Below, in pieces: positions 1 through 9,448 of a stretch of 64,000 nt of DNA. Each line of letters begins with the position of its first letter. Positions within the stretch are counted from its first letter, which is position 1. Origin of the DNA: Clostridia bacterium (GTDB taxonomy: Bacteria > Bacillota > Clostridia > Christensenellales > Aristaeellaceae); the NCBI GenBank assembly GCA_017464305.1, contig JAFUDS010000020.1, positions 1 to 64,000 of the forward strand, given 5' to 3'. Made by a program: the position numbers and the translations under genes. Below the pieces are notes generated by a model. That model was given only the letters and a program-made list of their open reading frames with translations. It had not been told where the DNA came from and did no database searches.

Positions 1-58
1 CACAAAGGGGATTTTACCACATTTTTTATCCTCTTCGCAATCCCTCTCCCGGCAGATT

Positions 59-1210
59 TTACTGCGAGATGGTCTCCCCCGTCAGGGATTTCCAGAAGGC
101 GCGAATGGTTTTCTGATTGGACACGCCATAGCTGGGATCGTTCTTCTGGGCCTCGCTCATGGTCCGCAGGAAATGAACACACAGATGCCCGTCGAAGTTG
201 TTATCCTTCACCGCCCCGGACAGATGGGGCATATCATGAGTGGAGCCAATGGTCCAGGTGCCGTTGGGTAGCTTCACATAAACCGCCTTCTGGCTCCAGG
301 TGTTCTTCCCGCCGAAGGCCTGCAGCATATTTGCCGTATCCTGGGAGGTCACCGGCTCCGCGTCGCAATGGCGGCCGCAGGAATAGATCCGCAAATTCCA
401 TCCCTGGCCGGAGGAAGGCTCGTAGATATACAGGGTTTGCCCGCTTTTCAGCGTCGGCTTGATATCGTTGAACCAGTGGAGCAGCTTCACCTTGCTGCCG
501 GAAGGGCCCTGCGCCCGCTTGGTGGAGGAAGGATCGTTGGAGGAGGCCGCCTGTCCCTCGTCTTCACTCTGGGCGGGCGTATTATCCCCCATCTCCAGGG
601 CCCGGAGGGTCTTGTTCCCCGCCAGGCCGTCCGCCGTCAGCTTGTTGGCCTTCTGGAAGGCCTTCACCGCCTGGGCCGTCTGCTTGCCATACTTTCCGTC
701 CGCGCTGCCCTTCAGATATCCCAGGGCGATGAGCTGCTTTTGCAGCGCCACTACCCGGCTCCCCGTAGCCCCCTGGCGCAGGGTGGAATAATCTCCGCCA
801 AAGAGCCCCCCAGCAGCATTGCCCGCAGCGGCCGTGGTAGCAGTCGTGGTGGTAGAGGCAGCAGGAGCAGCCGCCGTGCTGCCGGAATCATTGGCCGGGG
901 CCGCGCTGGTCTGCCCAGCGCCGCCAGCCTTCTGATACAGCATTTCCAGGGTCTTGGCCCCCGCCAGGCCATCCGCCTTCAGCTGATTGGCCCGCTGAAA
1001 TTTCTTCACAGCCTTCTCCGTGTTTGTGCCAAAGATGCCATCCGGTGTACCGCCCAGGTATCCCTGGGCGATGAGGGCAATTTGCATGGTTTTCACCTCT
1101 TCGCCCTTCATCCCGGAATGCAATGTCCCCGGCTGGTACGCCGCCGCCGGAGAAGCCACCGCCAGCATCATCGCCAACAGCAGCCCGGCCCATCGCGTTC
1201 TTTTGTTCAC
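59..1210 (-). CDS. secreted peptidoglycan-binding protein with LD-transpeptidase-like C-terminal domain
   Basis: Predicted exported cell-wall protein of 383 residues. A GTG start is chosen because AAGGAGG lies just upstream and the signal peptide (NKRTRW, hydrophobic stretch, then ASPAAAYQ) begins there; an upstream ATG would only add 29 non-conserved residues. Two PG_binding_1 repeats are visible, each with the pattern G..V..LQ..L...GYL.G..DG.(F/K)G..T..AV..FQ. A Ser/Thr/Ala-rich linker separates them. The last ~150 residues carry GHLCVHF, which resembles the His/Cys region of YkuD-like transpeptidases but lacks the full HGT...S.GC.R motif. Catalysis is therefore uncertain; cell-wall binding is well supported. 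Confidence 0.8.
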   Translation of the reverse strand: MNKRTRWAGLLLAMMLAVASPAAAYQPGTLHSGMKGEEVKTMQIALIAQGYLGGTPDGIFGTNTEKAVKKFQRANQLKADGLAGAKTLEMLYQKAGGAGQTSAAPANDSGSTAAAPAASTTTTATTAAAGNAAGGLFGGDYSTLRQGATGSRVVALQKQLIALGYLKGSADGKYGKQTAQAVKAFQKANKLTADGLAGNKTLRALEMGDNTPAQSEDEGQAASSNDPSSTKRAQGPSGSKVKLLHWFNDIKPTLKSGQTLYIYEPSSGQGWNLRIYSCGRHCDAEPVTSQDTANMLQAFGGKNTWSQKAVYVKLPNGTWTIGSTHDMPHLSGAVKDNNFDGHLCVHFLRTMSEAQKNDPSYGVSNQKTIRAFWKSLTGETISQ

Positions 1211-1541
1211 GCCTGCTCCTCCTTCCCTGCGATTGATTGAAAATAAAGGAAAACGTTGATTTCGTATTTTCACTCCATGGGAGTGATCTTTCATCAATCG
1301 AAATCCAACGCTTCGCGCCCTTTGCCCAGGCGCCTCCCTTCCCGAGGGAGTGAATTCCCCTGCATTATACCATATTTGGACAGAACTGTAAATAAATTAT
1401 TTCTTAATTGTTACAATTTTTGTGTTTTATTGTTCAAAATTATTTTCCCCTCTTTTATCCCTTTCCGATTTGTGGTAAGATGTTCCTGATTTCGCGGCGG
1501 CGCGTCCGGCGCGATGATTCCGGAAGGAGCGAAAGAGAGTT
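1211..1541. other. divergent intergenic region
   Basis: About 330 bases between the minus-strand wall protein and pfkA. The half next to pfkA is AT-rich and must hold its promoter. I see an extended -10-like TGGTAAGAT about 50 bases before the start, but no convincing -35. The pfkA ribosome binding site is GGAAGGAG. No gene was recognised. Confidence 0.5.
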
Positions 1542-2591
1542 ATGAGAAAGATTGGCGTTTTAACCAGCGGCGGCGACAGCCCGGGGATGAATGCGGCGGT
1601 TATGGCCATCGCCCGCAGCGCGGCGCTGTATGGCATGCCTTTGATTGGAATTAAACACGGATACAACGGCCTCCTGCGCAAGAGCACGAACATTCGCGAC
1701 GATATGCAGGAGCTGTATCTGGACACGGTGCTGGACATCGCCGACGAGCCCGGCACCTATCTGCGCACGGCCCGGTGCCTGGAGTTCATGGATCCCCAAT
1801 ATCGGGAGCTGGCGGTGAAGACGCTGGAAGCCATGGAGATCGACGGCCTGGTGGTTCTGGGCGGTGACGGCAGCTTCCAGGGCGCCCAGAGGCTGTGCGA
1901 GTTGGGCATTCCCTGCATCGGCATCCCCGCCACCATTGATAACGACCTGGGGTACACGGAGATGACCCTGGGCTTTGACACAGCGGTTAACGTCTGCGTG
2001 GATGCGGTGCGCTCCATCCGGGCCACCAGCCGCAGCCACGACCGCCCCGCCGTGGTGGAGGTCATGGGCCGCCATTGCGGCGACATCGCGCTGACCACCG
2101 CCGTTTCCACTGGCAGCGAGATCGTGGTCGTGCCCGAGGTGCCGTGGACGGTGGAGGGCGTGGCCGAGCAGCTGCGGAAACAGCTGGCCAAGGGCAATTA
2201 TCGCGCTACCATCATCCTGGCGGAAGGCTGCTATGATTCCATGGCCCCCTTCGATCTTTACGGATATCTGACCACCCATGGCAAGCCCTGCTACGAGGGC
2301 GAGCCCATGAGTGCGGTTCGCTTTGCCTCCGTCATGAAGCGCATGTGCGGCATGGTGGAAGCCCGGGCGACCACCATCGGCTACACCCAGCGCGGCGCCG
2401 AGCCCACGGCGCGGGACAGCGCCTTCGCCTTCGAGGCGGGCAACCTGGCCGTCAAGCTGCTGCGCGATGGCGTGGCCAACCAGGTCATCGGCATGAAGAA
2501 TGGCCGTGTCACCTATATGCCCATCGACGAAGCCCTTTCCGCCGAGCGGCATTTCAATCGGCCCCTGTTCGATCTGGTCAACTCTCTGTAA
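1542..2591 (+). CDS. pfkA: ATP-dependent 6-phosphofructokinase
   Basis: Glycolytic enzyme that phosphorylates fructose 6-phosphate to fructose 1,6-bisphosphate in the cytoplasm. It is 349 residues, near family length. Visible motifs are the N-terminal GVLTSGGDSPGMNA, GGDGSFQGA near residue 107 (Gly where PPi-dependent enzymes carry Asp, which supports ATP use), TIDND near residue 130 with the catalytic Asp, and MGRHCG. The residue before TIDND is Ala rather than the Gly usual in ATP enzymes or Lys in PPi enzymes, so the phosphoryl donor should be tested rather than assumed. Start ATG follows GGAAGGAG. It is alone between a divergent gene and a terminator. Confidence 0.93.
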   Translation: MRKIGVLTSGGDSPGMNAAVMAIARSAALYGMPLIGIKHGYNGLLRKSTNIRDDMQELYLDTVLDIADEPGTYLRTARCLEFMDPQYRELAVKTLEAMEIDGLVVLGGDGSFQGAQRLCELGIPCIGIPATIDNDLGYTEMTLGFDTAVNVCVDAVRSIRATSRSHDRPAVVEVMGRHCGDIALTTAVSTGSEIVVVPEVPWTVEGVAEQLRKQLAKGNYRATIILAEGCYDSMAPFDLYGYLTTHGKPCYEGEPMSAVRFASVMKRMCGMVEARATTIGYTQRGAEPTARDSAFAFEAGNLAVKLLRDGVANQVIGMKNGRVTYMPIDEALSAERHFNRPLFDLVNSL

Positions 2592-2634
2592 TCATCTCTT
2601 TGGTTGAGCTCCAATTGATGGTTTGTCCTCGATG

Positions 2635-2679
2635 AGGAACCGTGGCATCCCCTCCCCTGGGGAGCCGCGGTTCCTTTTC
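2635..2679 (+). terminator. intrinsic terminator after pfkA
   Basis: Hairpin with arms AGGAACCG and CGGTTCCT, extended inward by GGC/GCC and TCCCC/GGGGA, then TTTTC. It separates pfkA from citrate synthase. Confidence 0.75.
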
Positions 2680-2734
2680 GTAGTTTACCCAGGCGGAAGC
2701 TGCCTGCCTGATACCGAAAGGAGGAAGACATACA

Positions 2735-4090
2735 TTGGCGAAAAGAAATTACGCGGAAATCACCCCCGAAATTCAGCACTATGCCCAGCTCTGCGGCGAG
2801 AATATCATCGACCGGGAGCTTTACGAGCAGTTCAAAGTGAACCGGGGCCTGCGGGACATGCAGGGCAAGGGCGTGCTGACAGGGCTGACGGAGATCAGCG
2901 AGGTCAACGGTACCGGCCCCGCCGGGGAGCCCATGGAGGGCGAGCTGTATTATCGGGGCTACCCCATCAACGACCTAATCAAGGGCGCGCTGCAGGATCG
3001 GCGGTTCGGCTTTGAGGAGATCGTGTATCTGCTGCTGATGGGCCATCTGCCCTCCAGCGCTCAGCTGCAGGAATTCAACACCGTGCTGGGCAGCTACCGC
3101 TCCCTGCCCAACAGCTTCGTCCGGGATATCATCATGAAGGCGCCCAGCAGCAACATGATGAACTCCATGGCCCGGTCCGTGCTGACCTATTACAGCTATG
3201 ACCCTAAGGCGGAGGACACTAGCCTGGAAAACGTGCTGCGCCAATGCATCCAGCTGATCGCCATGTTCCCCCAGCTGGCGGTGTACAGCTATCAGGCCTA
3301 CGCCTATTATCTGTCGGACAGCACCAGCTTCTTCTTCCACGACGCGGACCCCGCCCTGTCCACGGCGGAGAACATCCTGTACATGCTACGCCAGGATGGA
3401 AAATACTCCCTGACGGAGGCCCTGGCCCTGGATACCGCCCTCATTGTCCATGCGGAGCACGGCGGCGGCAACAACTCCAGCTTCACCACCCATGTGGTTT
3501 CCTCCTCCGGCACGGACACCTATGCCACCATCGGCGCGGCCCTGGGCTCCCTGAAGGGCCCGAAGCACGGCGGGGCCAACATCAAGGTTTGCCACATGTT
3601 TGAGGAGATCAAGCGGGAGGTTCACGACTGGAAGGACGAGGAGGAGGTCTCCCGCTATCTGGAAAAGATTCTCCACAAGGAGGCCTTCGACCAGTCCGGC
3701 CTCATCTATGGCATCGGCCATGCCATCTATTCCAAGTCCGACCCCCGGGCCAAGGTGTTCAAGTCCTTCGTCCGGAACCTGGCAGCGGAAAAGGACCGGG
3801 AGGAGGAATATAACCTGTACGAGACGGTGGAGCGGCTGGCCCCCCAGATCATCGCCGGGGAGCGGAAGATGTACAAGGGTGTCTGCGCCAATGTGGACTT
3901 CTATTCCGGCTTCGCCTATCAGATGCTGGATATCCCGGAGGAGCTGTTTACGCCCCTCTTCGCCATCGCCCGCATCTCCGGCTGGTCCGCCCATCGGATG
4001 GAGGAGCTGATCAACGGCGGCCGCATCATCCGCCCGGCTTATAAGGCCGTAAAGGATCGGCAGCTGTACATCGCCCTGAATGATCGGTAA
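2735..4090 (+). CDS. gltA: citrate synthase
   Basis: Condenses acetyl-CoA with oxaloacetate to citrate; 451 residues. A TTG start is used, preceded by AAAGGAGGAAG. Family motifs are the region with HAEHGGGNNSSFTTHVV around residue 240, the catalytic-His segment GPKHGGAN near residue 277, and GIGHAIYSKSDPRA near residue 327 with the conserved His and Asp. The length and N-terminal extension fit the Clostridia/Gram-positive type. A 2-methylcitrate synthase cannot be excluded because no TCA or methylcitrate gene is adjacent. It is flanked by terminators on both sides, so it is probably monocistronic. Confidence 0.92.
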   Translation: MAKRNYAEITPEIQHYAQLCGENIIDRELYEQFKVNRGLRDMQGKGVLTGLTEISEVNGTGPAGEPMEGELYYRGYPINDLIKGALQDRRFGFEEIVYLLLMGHLPSSAQLQEFNTVLGSYRSLPNSFVRDIIMKAPSSNMMNSMARSVLTYYSYDPKAEDTSLENVLRQCIQLIAMFPQLAVYSYQAYAYYLSDSTSFFFHDADPALSTAENILYMLRQDGKYSLTEALALDTALIVHAEHGGGNNSSFTTHVVSSSGTDTYATIGAALGSLKGPKHGGANIKVCHMFEEIKREVHDWKDEEEVSRYLEKILHKEAFDQSGLIYGIGHAIYSKSDPRAKVFKSFVRNLAAEKDREEEYNLYETVERLAPQIIAGERKMYKGVCANVDFYSGFAYQMLDIPEELFTPLFAIARISGWSAHRMEELINGGRIIRPAYKAVKDRQLYIALNDR

Positions 4091-4200
4091 GGAAGCGCTG
4101 GCGAAAGCTCTCCCGCAGAGCCAGAGGAGCGAGAAAGCCCATATCCAGGGGCGATGTAAGCAAAATTTCCTGCGGATTCTGACGTACCCTTTATCACCAC

Positions 4201-4245
4201 GCAATGAAAAAACAGAGAGCCTCTCGCTCTCTGTTTTTTCATTGC
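4201..4245. terminator. bidirectional terminator between convergent genes
   Basis: Perfect 19-base inverted repeat (4201-4219 and 4227-4245, 7-base loop). A-runs on the left and T-runs on the right let it stop transcription from both gltA and the convergent gene at 4252. Confidence 0.9.
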
Positions 4246-4251
4246 GTCAGA

Positions 4252-5313
4252 TTATTTCTGCTCCTCCATGGTGATGGTGGTATCCCCTTCCACCACGTAG
4301 CTGAAGGATGCCATGTTCTTGTTGATGGCCTTTTCCCCATTGATGGAATAGCCCTTCTTGATCAAGCCGCCGCTGGCGACCACGGTAATCTTGGTTCCCA
4401 CCGGCACCTTGCCGCTCTCCGCAAAGGTATTGTGCCATCCAGTGAAGCGGCAATTGGTGCAGGAAACAGTGACCAGATCCGCCTCGTCCACCGGCTCCTC
4501 CGTCGCCTTGGGCTTGGCCGTCGGCATCTCCTCCTCATCGCCGCTCAGCTTCACCCGGACGCTGGCGCTGCGATCCCATCCGTGAATGCTCATGCCGGTC
4601 ACTTCCCCTTCCGGGGTGAAGCGAATGCCGTCGATGGTCAGGTACTGAATCGTCCCCTCCGTGCCCTCCGGCAGGCGGACCAGGAAGTTCACCTTGTCCT
4701 CGTCAAAGGACAGCTCCTTCTGGGGAGTGCTGCTAGTCACATTGCCCTTGGAATCCATCTTGTACAGATCCACCTTGGAGCCCTTGATGACGATGGGCTG
4801 CTTGGGCTCCGGCGTCTGGGTCTTGACCACCAGAGGGGTCGTCTCCTCAGACTGGGGCGCCGGGGTGGCAGCCGTGTCGGCGGACTTGGGCGCCACAGTG
4901 GCAGGGGCAGGAGCCACGGTCGGCGGATCCATGCCCGCGATGAGCAGCATCACCGTGTCCGTGTTTACGCCGCCGTTCTTATTGCCGATGTGGCAATAGA
5001 CCTGCCAGCCATGCATGCTTTCCGGCACCTTGGAAAGCTTAATCTTCAGCGTATTGGGGCCGGAAACCTTGACACCCTTCACCACGTCGGCCAGCTTGCG
5101 CCCGGTGGTGGTTTCCCCAGTGGCGGGGTTGATAAAATACCAGGTAGTCGGCTCGCCGCCAGCGTTCTTGGCCTTCACGGTAAAGGTCACACTGCCGCCA
5201 GCCTTCACGGTCTGCGTCTCGGGCTGCTCCGTAATGGTGATGGCCGCAAAGGCGACGGACGTGCAGGCAACCAACAAGCAAACCAGCGCCAGCACGGCAA
5301 GAATCCTTTTCAT
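4252..5313 (-). CDS. secreted protein with Ig-like N-terminal domain, function unknown
   Basis: 353 residues. A signal peptide (MKRILAVLALV... ending SVAFA) is followed by a domain containing ITEQPETQTVKAGGSVTF, the typical start of bacterial Ig-like folds (about residues 25-115). A Pro/Thr/Ala-rich linker follows. A second beta-rich region has DLYKMDSKGNV and FDEDKVNF. The C-terminal segment has SCTNCRF and ends in a small beta domain. It is probably exposed at the cell surface or secreted. The Ig-like assignment is from pattern only, and no enzymatic motif is seen. Confidence 0.75.
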   Translation of the reverse strand: MKRILAVLALVCLLVACTSVAFAAITITEQPETQTVKAGGSVTFTVKAKNAGGEPTTWYFINPATGETTTGRKLADVVKGVKVSGPNTLKIKLSKVPESMHGWQVYCHIGNKNGGVNTDTVMLLIAGMDPPTVAPAPATVAPKSADTAATPAPQSEETTPLVVKTQTPEPKQPIVIKGSKVDLYKMDSKGNVTSSTPQKELSFDEDKVNFLVRLPEGTEGTIQYLTIDGIRFTPEGEVTGMSIHGWDRSASVRVKLSGDEEEMPTAKPKATEEPVDEADLVTVSCTNCRFTGWHNTFAESGKVPVGTKITVVASGGLIKKGYSINGEKAINKNMASFSYVVEGDTTITMEEQK

Positions 5314-5381
5314 TCAAAACCCTCCCTGTTTCAAAACTGAAATCATAATATCACAATAATTTAATATTTGCAACGGTATTC

Positions 5382-6383
5382 TTATCTTTTCCGTAACAAA
5401 AGGAGCTTCAGCATCACGGCCTCCAGGGCGCCTTCCTCCCGCAGCAGGCCGGACTTGATCTGCAGGTCCGTCTCCAGGCAGAGGTTCACTGCCTCCTTCA
5501 CCTGCCGCCCGGTGTAAAGCCCCGCCTGGCGCATGTATTGCCCCGCCACCCAGGAGCTCATTCCCAGGGCGGAAGTGATCTCCTGATTGCTCTTCTTTTC
5601 GAATTGCATGATCTTCACATGCTGCATCAGCCGGAACTGCCGCAGCAGCATGGCCAGAATCATGATCCGCTTCTCCCCATTTTGCAGCAGGTTTCGCAGA
5701 ATGGCGAAGGCCTTGCCGTCCTGCCCGGCGATGACCGCCTCCACCATGTCAAAAACCTTGCTCTCCATGGAGGGGGTGGCCAGCTGCTTTACGTCCTCCG
5801 GGTTGATCCGGGGCTCCTCCGGATGGTAGGCGGCGATCTTGGCGATCTCGCCCCGAAGCTGGATTAAATCATTGCCCACGGTAAAGACCAGGAAATCCGC
5901 CGTCCGGGCGTCGCATTCCCGTCCCAGGGCGTGGAACTCATTGGTGACAAAGCCCGTCAGCTCCCGATCCGTCAGGGCCTTGAATTCCACCACGCCGCCC
6001 ATCTTCGCGATGACATTCTTGATCTTCTTCTGCTTCACCGGCTGAACGCAGTAAAACAGCAGGATGGCCGTGGGAGGCACATGGGGCAGATATTCCAGTA
6101 GCTTTTCCTCCGCCTCCCCCCGGCCCACGATGGCGGGGAAATCCCGCAGCAGGATCAGCCGCTGATCCGCCATAAAGGGCAGAGTTTCCGCCGCGGCAAT
6201 AATCTCCGCCGTCTCCGGGGCGGTCATCCGGTTCTCGTTCAGATCCTCCAAACCCTCCGGCAAAATCGCTTTCCGCAGGGCCTGCAGGGCGCTTTCCTTG
6301 AGGTATTCCTCCGGCCCCTCGAAAAGCAGCACCGGGGGCAGCTGCTTTTGCGCCAGCAGCCGGGCAAATTCCTGATGGTTCAC
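5382..6383 (-). CDS. holA: DNA polymerase III delta subunit
   Basis: Clamp-loader subunit that opens the beta sliding clamp; 333 residues, family length about 340. The N-terminus contains LLFEGPEEYLKESAL, characteristic of delta. The middle carries TPSMESKVFDMVEAV and the C-terminal part MILAMLLRQFRLM, which are typical of the delta collar domain. AAAAAAGGAG precedes the start. It is the last gene after comEC on the minus strand, an arrangement common in Bacillota (comEC-holA). Confidence 0.93.
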   Translation of the reverse strand: MNHQEFARLLAQKQLPPVLLFEGPEEYLKESALQALRKAILPEGLEDLNENRMTAPETAEIIAAAETLPFMADQRLILLRDFPAIVGRGEAEEKLLEYLPHVPPTAILLFYCVQPVKQKKIKNVIAKMGGVVEFKALTDRELTGFVTNEFHALGRECDARTADFLVFTVGNDLIQLRGEIAKIAAYHPEEPRINPEDVKQLATPSMESKVFDMVEAVIAGQDGKAFAILRNLLQNGEKRIMILAMLLRQFRLMQHVKIMQFEKKSNQEITSALGMSSWVAGQYMRQAGLYTGRQVKEAVNLCLETDLQIKSGLLREEGALEAVMLKLLLLRKR

Positions 6384-6447
6384 CTCAATCTCCTTTTTTG
6401 AACAAGGGGGATCCAGCGGTTTTGGATCTCGCCGTTCCGCTGGCCCT

Positions 6448-8730
6448 TTACTCTCCCTTTTCTTCCCCCGCTAGATAAGTCTCGATGGTATATCCCTGGT
6501 CCTGAAACCGCAGGGTCAGCATCCCCTGCCGAGCGGTGGAAAAGAGCGCCGTCTCCGGGCCCAATCGCTCTTGATACTGCTCATGCCGCTCCGCCTCCCC
6601 GGTGGACAGCAGGGCCGCCTGGGGCGCCACCGCCGCCAGGAACTCCTCGGAGGAGGAATGGGCGGAGCCATGGTGGGGCGCCTTTAGCACCTCCGCCGGA
6701 GCCGCGGCGTACATCTCGTACTTTCCGTCCAGGTCCCCAGGCTGCAGCAGGGTGGTGCCCCGAATCTGAATCCGCGCCACCAGGGAGGACTCGTTGGCGT
6801 CCTGCCCCGGCCGGGTCATTCCCGCCTCGGGCCACAGAATCTCCATCTCCCCCGAGGGCAGGGGCAGCACGTCCCCCGCCGCCAGGTGCCGAATCTCCGT
6901 GCCCTCCGCCTGCAATTCCTCCAGCAGCTGAACTACATTGGGATGGATGTCCGCCTGCTCCGCCCCGTCTGGCAGATAGATGACCCGGATGGGGATATGA
7001 TCCTCCCGCAGGGCCTGGAGGCCATACACATGGTCGGAGTGCAGATGGGTCAGAATCACCCCCGTGGGGGTCAGCCGCTGGCGGTGCAGATAATCGCTGA
7101 GGACCCCGTCCTCATATCCCGCGTCCATCACCAGGGCCGTACCCTCATCCCACAGCAAGGCCGCGTCCGCGTCCCCGACGCTGAACTGGAGGTACTCCGC
7201 CCCGTGGTGAGGCCAGGGGATCAGGGACAGCACCAGTATCGCTGTCCCCGTCAGGGTCAGGATCTTCCGGGATTTCCCGCTCCACCGGGCCAGCTGCAAC
7301 AGCCCCCAGCCAAGGAGAACGACCCCCAGGGCGGAAAGCAGGTTCGGCGCCTTGGTCCAGAGGGTCACACCCGGCAGCTGTCCCAGCAGCCGCACCGCCG
7401 CCAGCAGCCCAGAGGTGGCTCCCCGCCCCAGGGCGCACACCACCTCGGAGACGCCCGGCAGGGGCAGGGTCAGCAGCGCCAGCCAGTATAGGCCAATCAG
7501 GACCGTAGAAAAGGCCAGCACCGGGATATTCAGGATCAACCCCAGCAGGGGCAGCTCCTGGAAGGCCGCCAGCTCCGGCAGCAGCACGCCGATCTGGGCC
7601 CCCACCCCCGCACTGAGCCCCTGCCAGCCCCGCTTCAGCAGAGCGTTTTTCGGGTTCAGCAGACCGTCCAGATAGGGCGTCACCAGGGCCAGGCCCAGCA
7701 CCGCCCCGAAGGACAGCTGGAAGGAAAGCCCCGTCAGCTGGGCCGGGGAAAGCAGCAGCATGGCGATCCACGCCGCGGACAGCAGATGCAGCAGGCTCCG
7801 GGGCCGGGCCAGCATTCGTCCTCGCCGGGCCAGGAGCAGCAGCAGGGAGGCCCTCAGCACGGGCTGGGCCCCACCGCACAGCAGCACATAAGCCCTCAGG
7901 ACTAATCCATAAAGTCCCAGCCGCGCCCCCTGGGGCAGCCGCAGCAGCCGGAACAGCAGCCCCAGTGCCCCGATCAGCACCCCGACATGGAACCCGCTAA
8001 CCGCCAGAATGTGGGCGATACCCAGCCGGGAGAAGGCGGTCCGATCCTCCCGGGGCAGATAGGTCCGATTCCCCAACAGCATGGCCGCCGCGTATCCGCC
8101 GGCCTCCTCCCCCAGGGGGGACTGGATCAGCGCCTCCGTCCACCGGTGGCGCAAGGCAGCGAAAAAGCCCTTCAGGGGAAAACCCTCTGGCGCCTGAAAG
8201 GCCAAATCTCCCATGCCATAAGCGCCGACGGTGATCCCCCGGCGCAGCAATTCCTCCCGGAAGTCATATCCCCCGGGATTGGAGGGGCCAGAGGGATGAT
8301 AAACCCGGCCGGCGAAGGAAACCTGCACCCCCGGGGTCAGGCCCTCCGGCAGGGTTTCCGTATAAAAGCTCCAATAGGCCCCAGCTCCCAGGGGCACCCC
8401 ATCCAGGGTCACCCGAGTCAGGGAGGTCCGCACCTGCTGATTCGCCCGGTGCTCCACCTCCTCCGCCACGATGCCAGAGATCACATAATCCCCCTCCGGG
8501 GGCAGCGATGGATGATATCCAAAGTATCCCCGCAGGCAGCCCAGGGCCAGGAACAGGGCCAGCAGGGCGCAGAAGCGGCCCTTCTCCCGCAGCAGTAGGC
8601 AGGCCCCTACGGCCAGCACTAGCCCCAGGGCCCCGTAGATCCAGCAGTCGGCGATCCGCCCCAGCAGGATGCCCCCCGCCAGGCTCACCGCCAGGGGCGG
8701 CAACAGCCAGCCCCGCAGCCGAGCCGTCAC
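6448..8730 (-). CDS. comEC: ComEC/Rec2 DNA-uptake channel
   Basis: Polytopic inner-membrane protein that carries transforming single-stranded DNA; 760 residues. The GTG start overlaps the stop of the preceding hydrolase gene (GTGA), so the two are translationally coupled; a longer reading frame upstream is only antisense shadow. Order: N-terminal helices and DUF4131-like soluble region, the competence domain with AVSGFHVGVLIGALG, further hydrophobic helices, then a C-terminal metallo-beta-lactamase domain with THLHSDHVYGL and APHHGSAHSSS. The HxHxDH motif is complete, so the domain may act on the non-transforming strand. No other com genes are in the window. Confidence 0.93.
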   Translation of the reverse strand: MTARLRGWLLPPLAVSLAGGILLGRIADCWIYGALGLVLAVGACLLLREKGRFCALLALFLALGCLRGYFGYHPSLPPEGDYVISGIVAEEVEHRANQQVRTSLTRVTLDGVPLGAGAYWSFYTETLPEGLTPGVQVSFAGRVYHPSGPSNPGGYDFREELLRRGITVGAYGMGDLAFQAPEGFPLKGFFAALRHRWTEALIQSPLGEEAGGYAAAMLLGNRTYLPREDRTAFSRLGIAHILAVSGFHVGVLIGALGLLFRLLRLPQGARLGLYGLVLRAYVLLCGGAQPVLRASLLLLLARRGRMLARPRSLLHLLSAAWIAMLLLSPAQLTGLSFQLSFGAVLGLALVTPYLDGLLNPKNALLKRGWQGLSAGVGAQIGVLLPELAAFQELPLLGLILNIPVLAFSTVLIGLYWLALLTLPLPGVSEVVCALGRGATSGLLAAVRLLGQLPGVTLWTKAPNLLSALGVVLLGWGLLQLARWSGKSRKILTLTGTAILVLSLIPWPHHGAEYLQFSVGDADAALLWDEGTALVMDAGYEDGVLSDYLHRQRLTPTGVILTHLHSDHVYGLQALREDHIPIRVIYLPDGAEQADIHPNVVQLLEELQAEGTEIRHLAAGDVLPLPSGEMEILWPEAGMTRPGQDANESSLVARIQIRGTTLLQPGDLDGKYEMYAAAPAEVLKAPHHGSAHSSSEEFLAAVAPQAALLSTGEAERHEQYQERLGPETALFSTARQGMLTLRFQDQGYTIETYLAGEEKGE

Positions 8731-9443
8731 AGGGCGTATACCTGGCCCCGCTGGGCGATCTTCACCCCCGGGAAGACCTCCCGGGCTTCCTTCAGCAGCA
8801 GCTCCGGGGCGTAAACCGGGTTCAGATGGGTCAGGATCAGCTCCTTGGCCCCCGCCTCCCGGGCCAGCTCCGCAGCCAGCCGGGCGGAGAGATGGGGCTT
8901 TGCCTCCCCCCAGTCCGCCTGGGGAAAGAGGCCGTCCGCCAGCAGCAAATCGCAGCCCCGATAGAATTCCGCCAGGCCCGGCAGGGTATTGGTGTCCCCG
9001 GTGTACCCCAGGGTCTTTTCTTCCGCAGTCACCCGGTATCCCACCCCGGGCACAGGATGGCGGGCCGACCCGACCTGGACACGAACCCCGCCCAGGGCCA
9101 GCTCGTCCCCGGGGGCCACGGTCCGCAGCTGGAAGCAATCCGCCTCCGCCACGATTTTCTGGAGGGCAGAAGCTTCATCCGCCGGGCCATAGACCGGCAG
9201 CGCCCGCCCCGCGGCCTGCAGCCGATAGATCAGGGGCAGCAGATCCGAGGTGTGGTCAAAATGCCAGTGGGACAGGAACAGGGCGTCCAGCTCCTCCGGC
9301 GGAAAGATTTCCGTCAGCCGGGCCAGCACCCCCGCGCCGAAATCGAACTGCAGATATTTCTCCCCCGCCTCCAGGAAGTACCCGGAGGTGGCCCCGCCGG
9401 AGGCGGGATAGGGGCCGTTGACCCCCAGCAGATGTAAACGCAT
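8727..9443 (-). CDS. RNase Z-like MBL-fold hydrolase
   Basis: 238-residue metallo-beta-lactamase-fold enzyme. The start MRLHLLGVNG is chosen because the preceding residues are not conserved. Motifs are SHWHFDH (metal ligands) near residue 60, GYTGDTN with the bridging Asp, and ILTHLNP near the C-terminus where the last His ligand lies. The arrangement resembles RNase Z/ElaC-like and cyclic phosphodiesterase-like MBL proteins rather than true lactamases. It is the first gene of a coupled pair with comEC. Substrate unknown. Confidence 0.82.
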   Translation of the reverse strand: MRLHLLGVNGPYPASGGATSGYFLEAGEKYLQFDFGAGVLARLTEIFPPEELDALFLSHWHFDHTSDLLPLIYRLQAAGRALPVYGPADEASALQKIVAEADCFQLRTVAPGDELALGGVRVQVGSARHPVPGVGYRVTAEEKTLGYTGDTNTLPGLAEFYRGCDLLLADGLFPQADWGEAKPHLSARLAAELAREAGAKELILTHLNPVYAPELLLKEAREVFPGVKIAQRGQVYAL

Positions 9444-9448
9444 CGGGC

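Noticed and set aside
368..1240. Long open frames opposite real genes, for example here and at 19482-22712
   Set aside because: They mirror GC-rich codons of the minus-strand genes, lack ribosome binding sites and have Arg/Gly/Pro-rich nonsense composition.
8731..9138. Longer N-terminus for ComEC
   Set aside because: It would lie entirely on top of the MBL hydrolase gene in another frame; the GTG at 8730 overlaps that gene's stop as in coupled genes.
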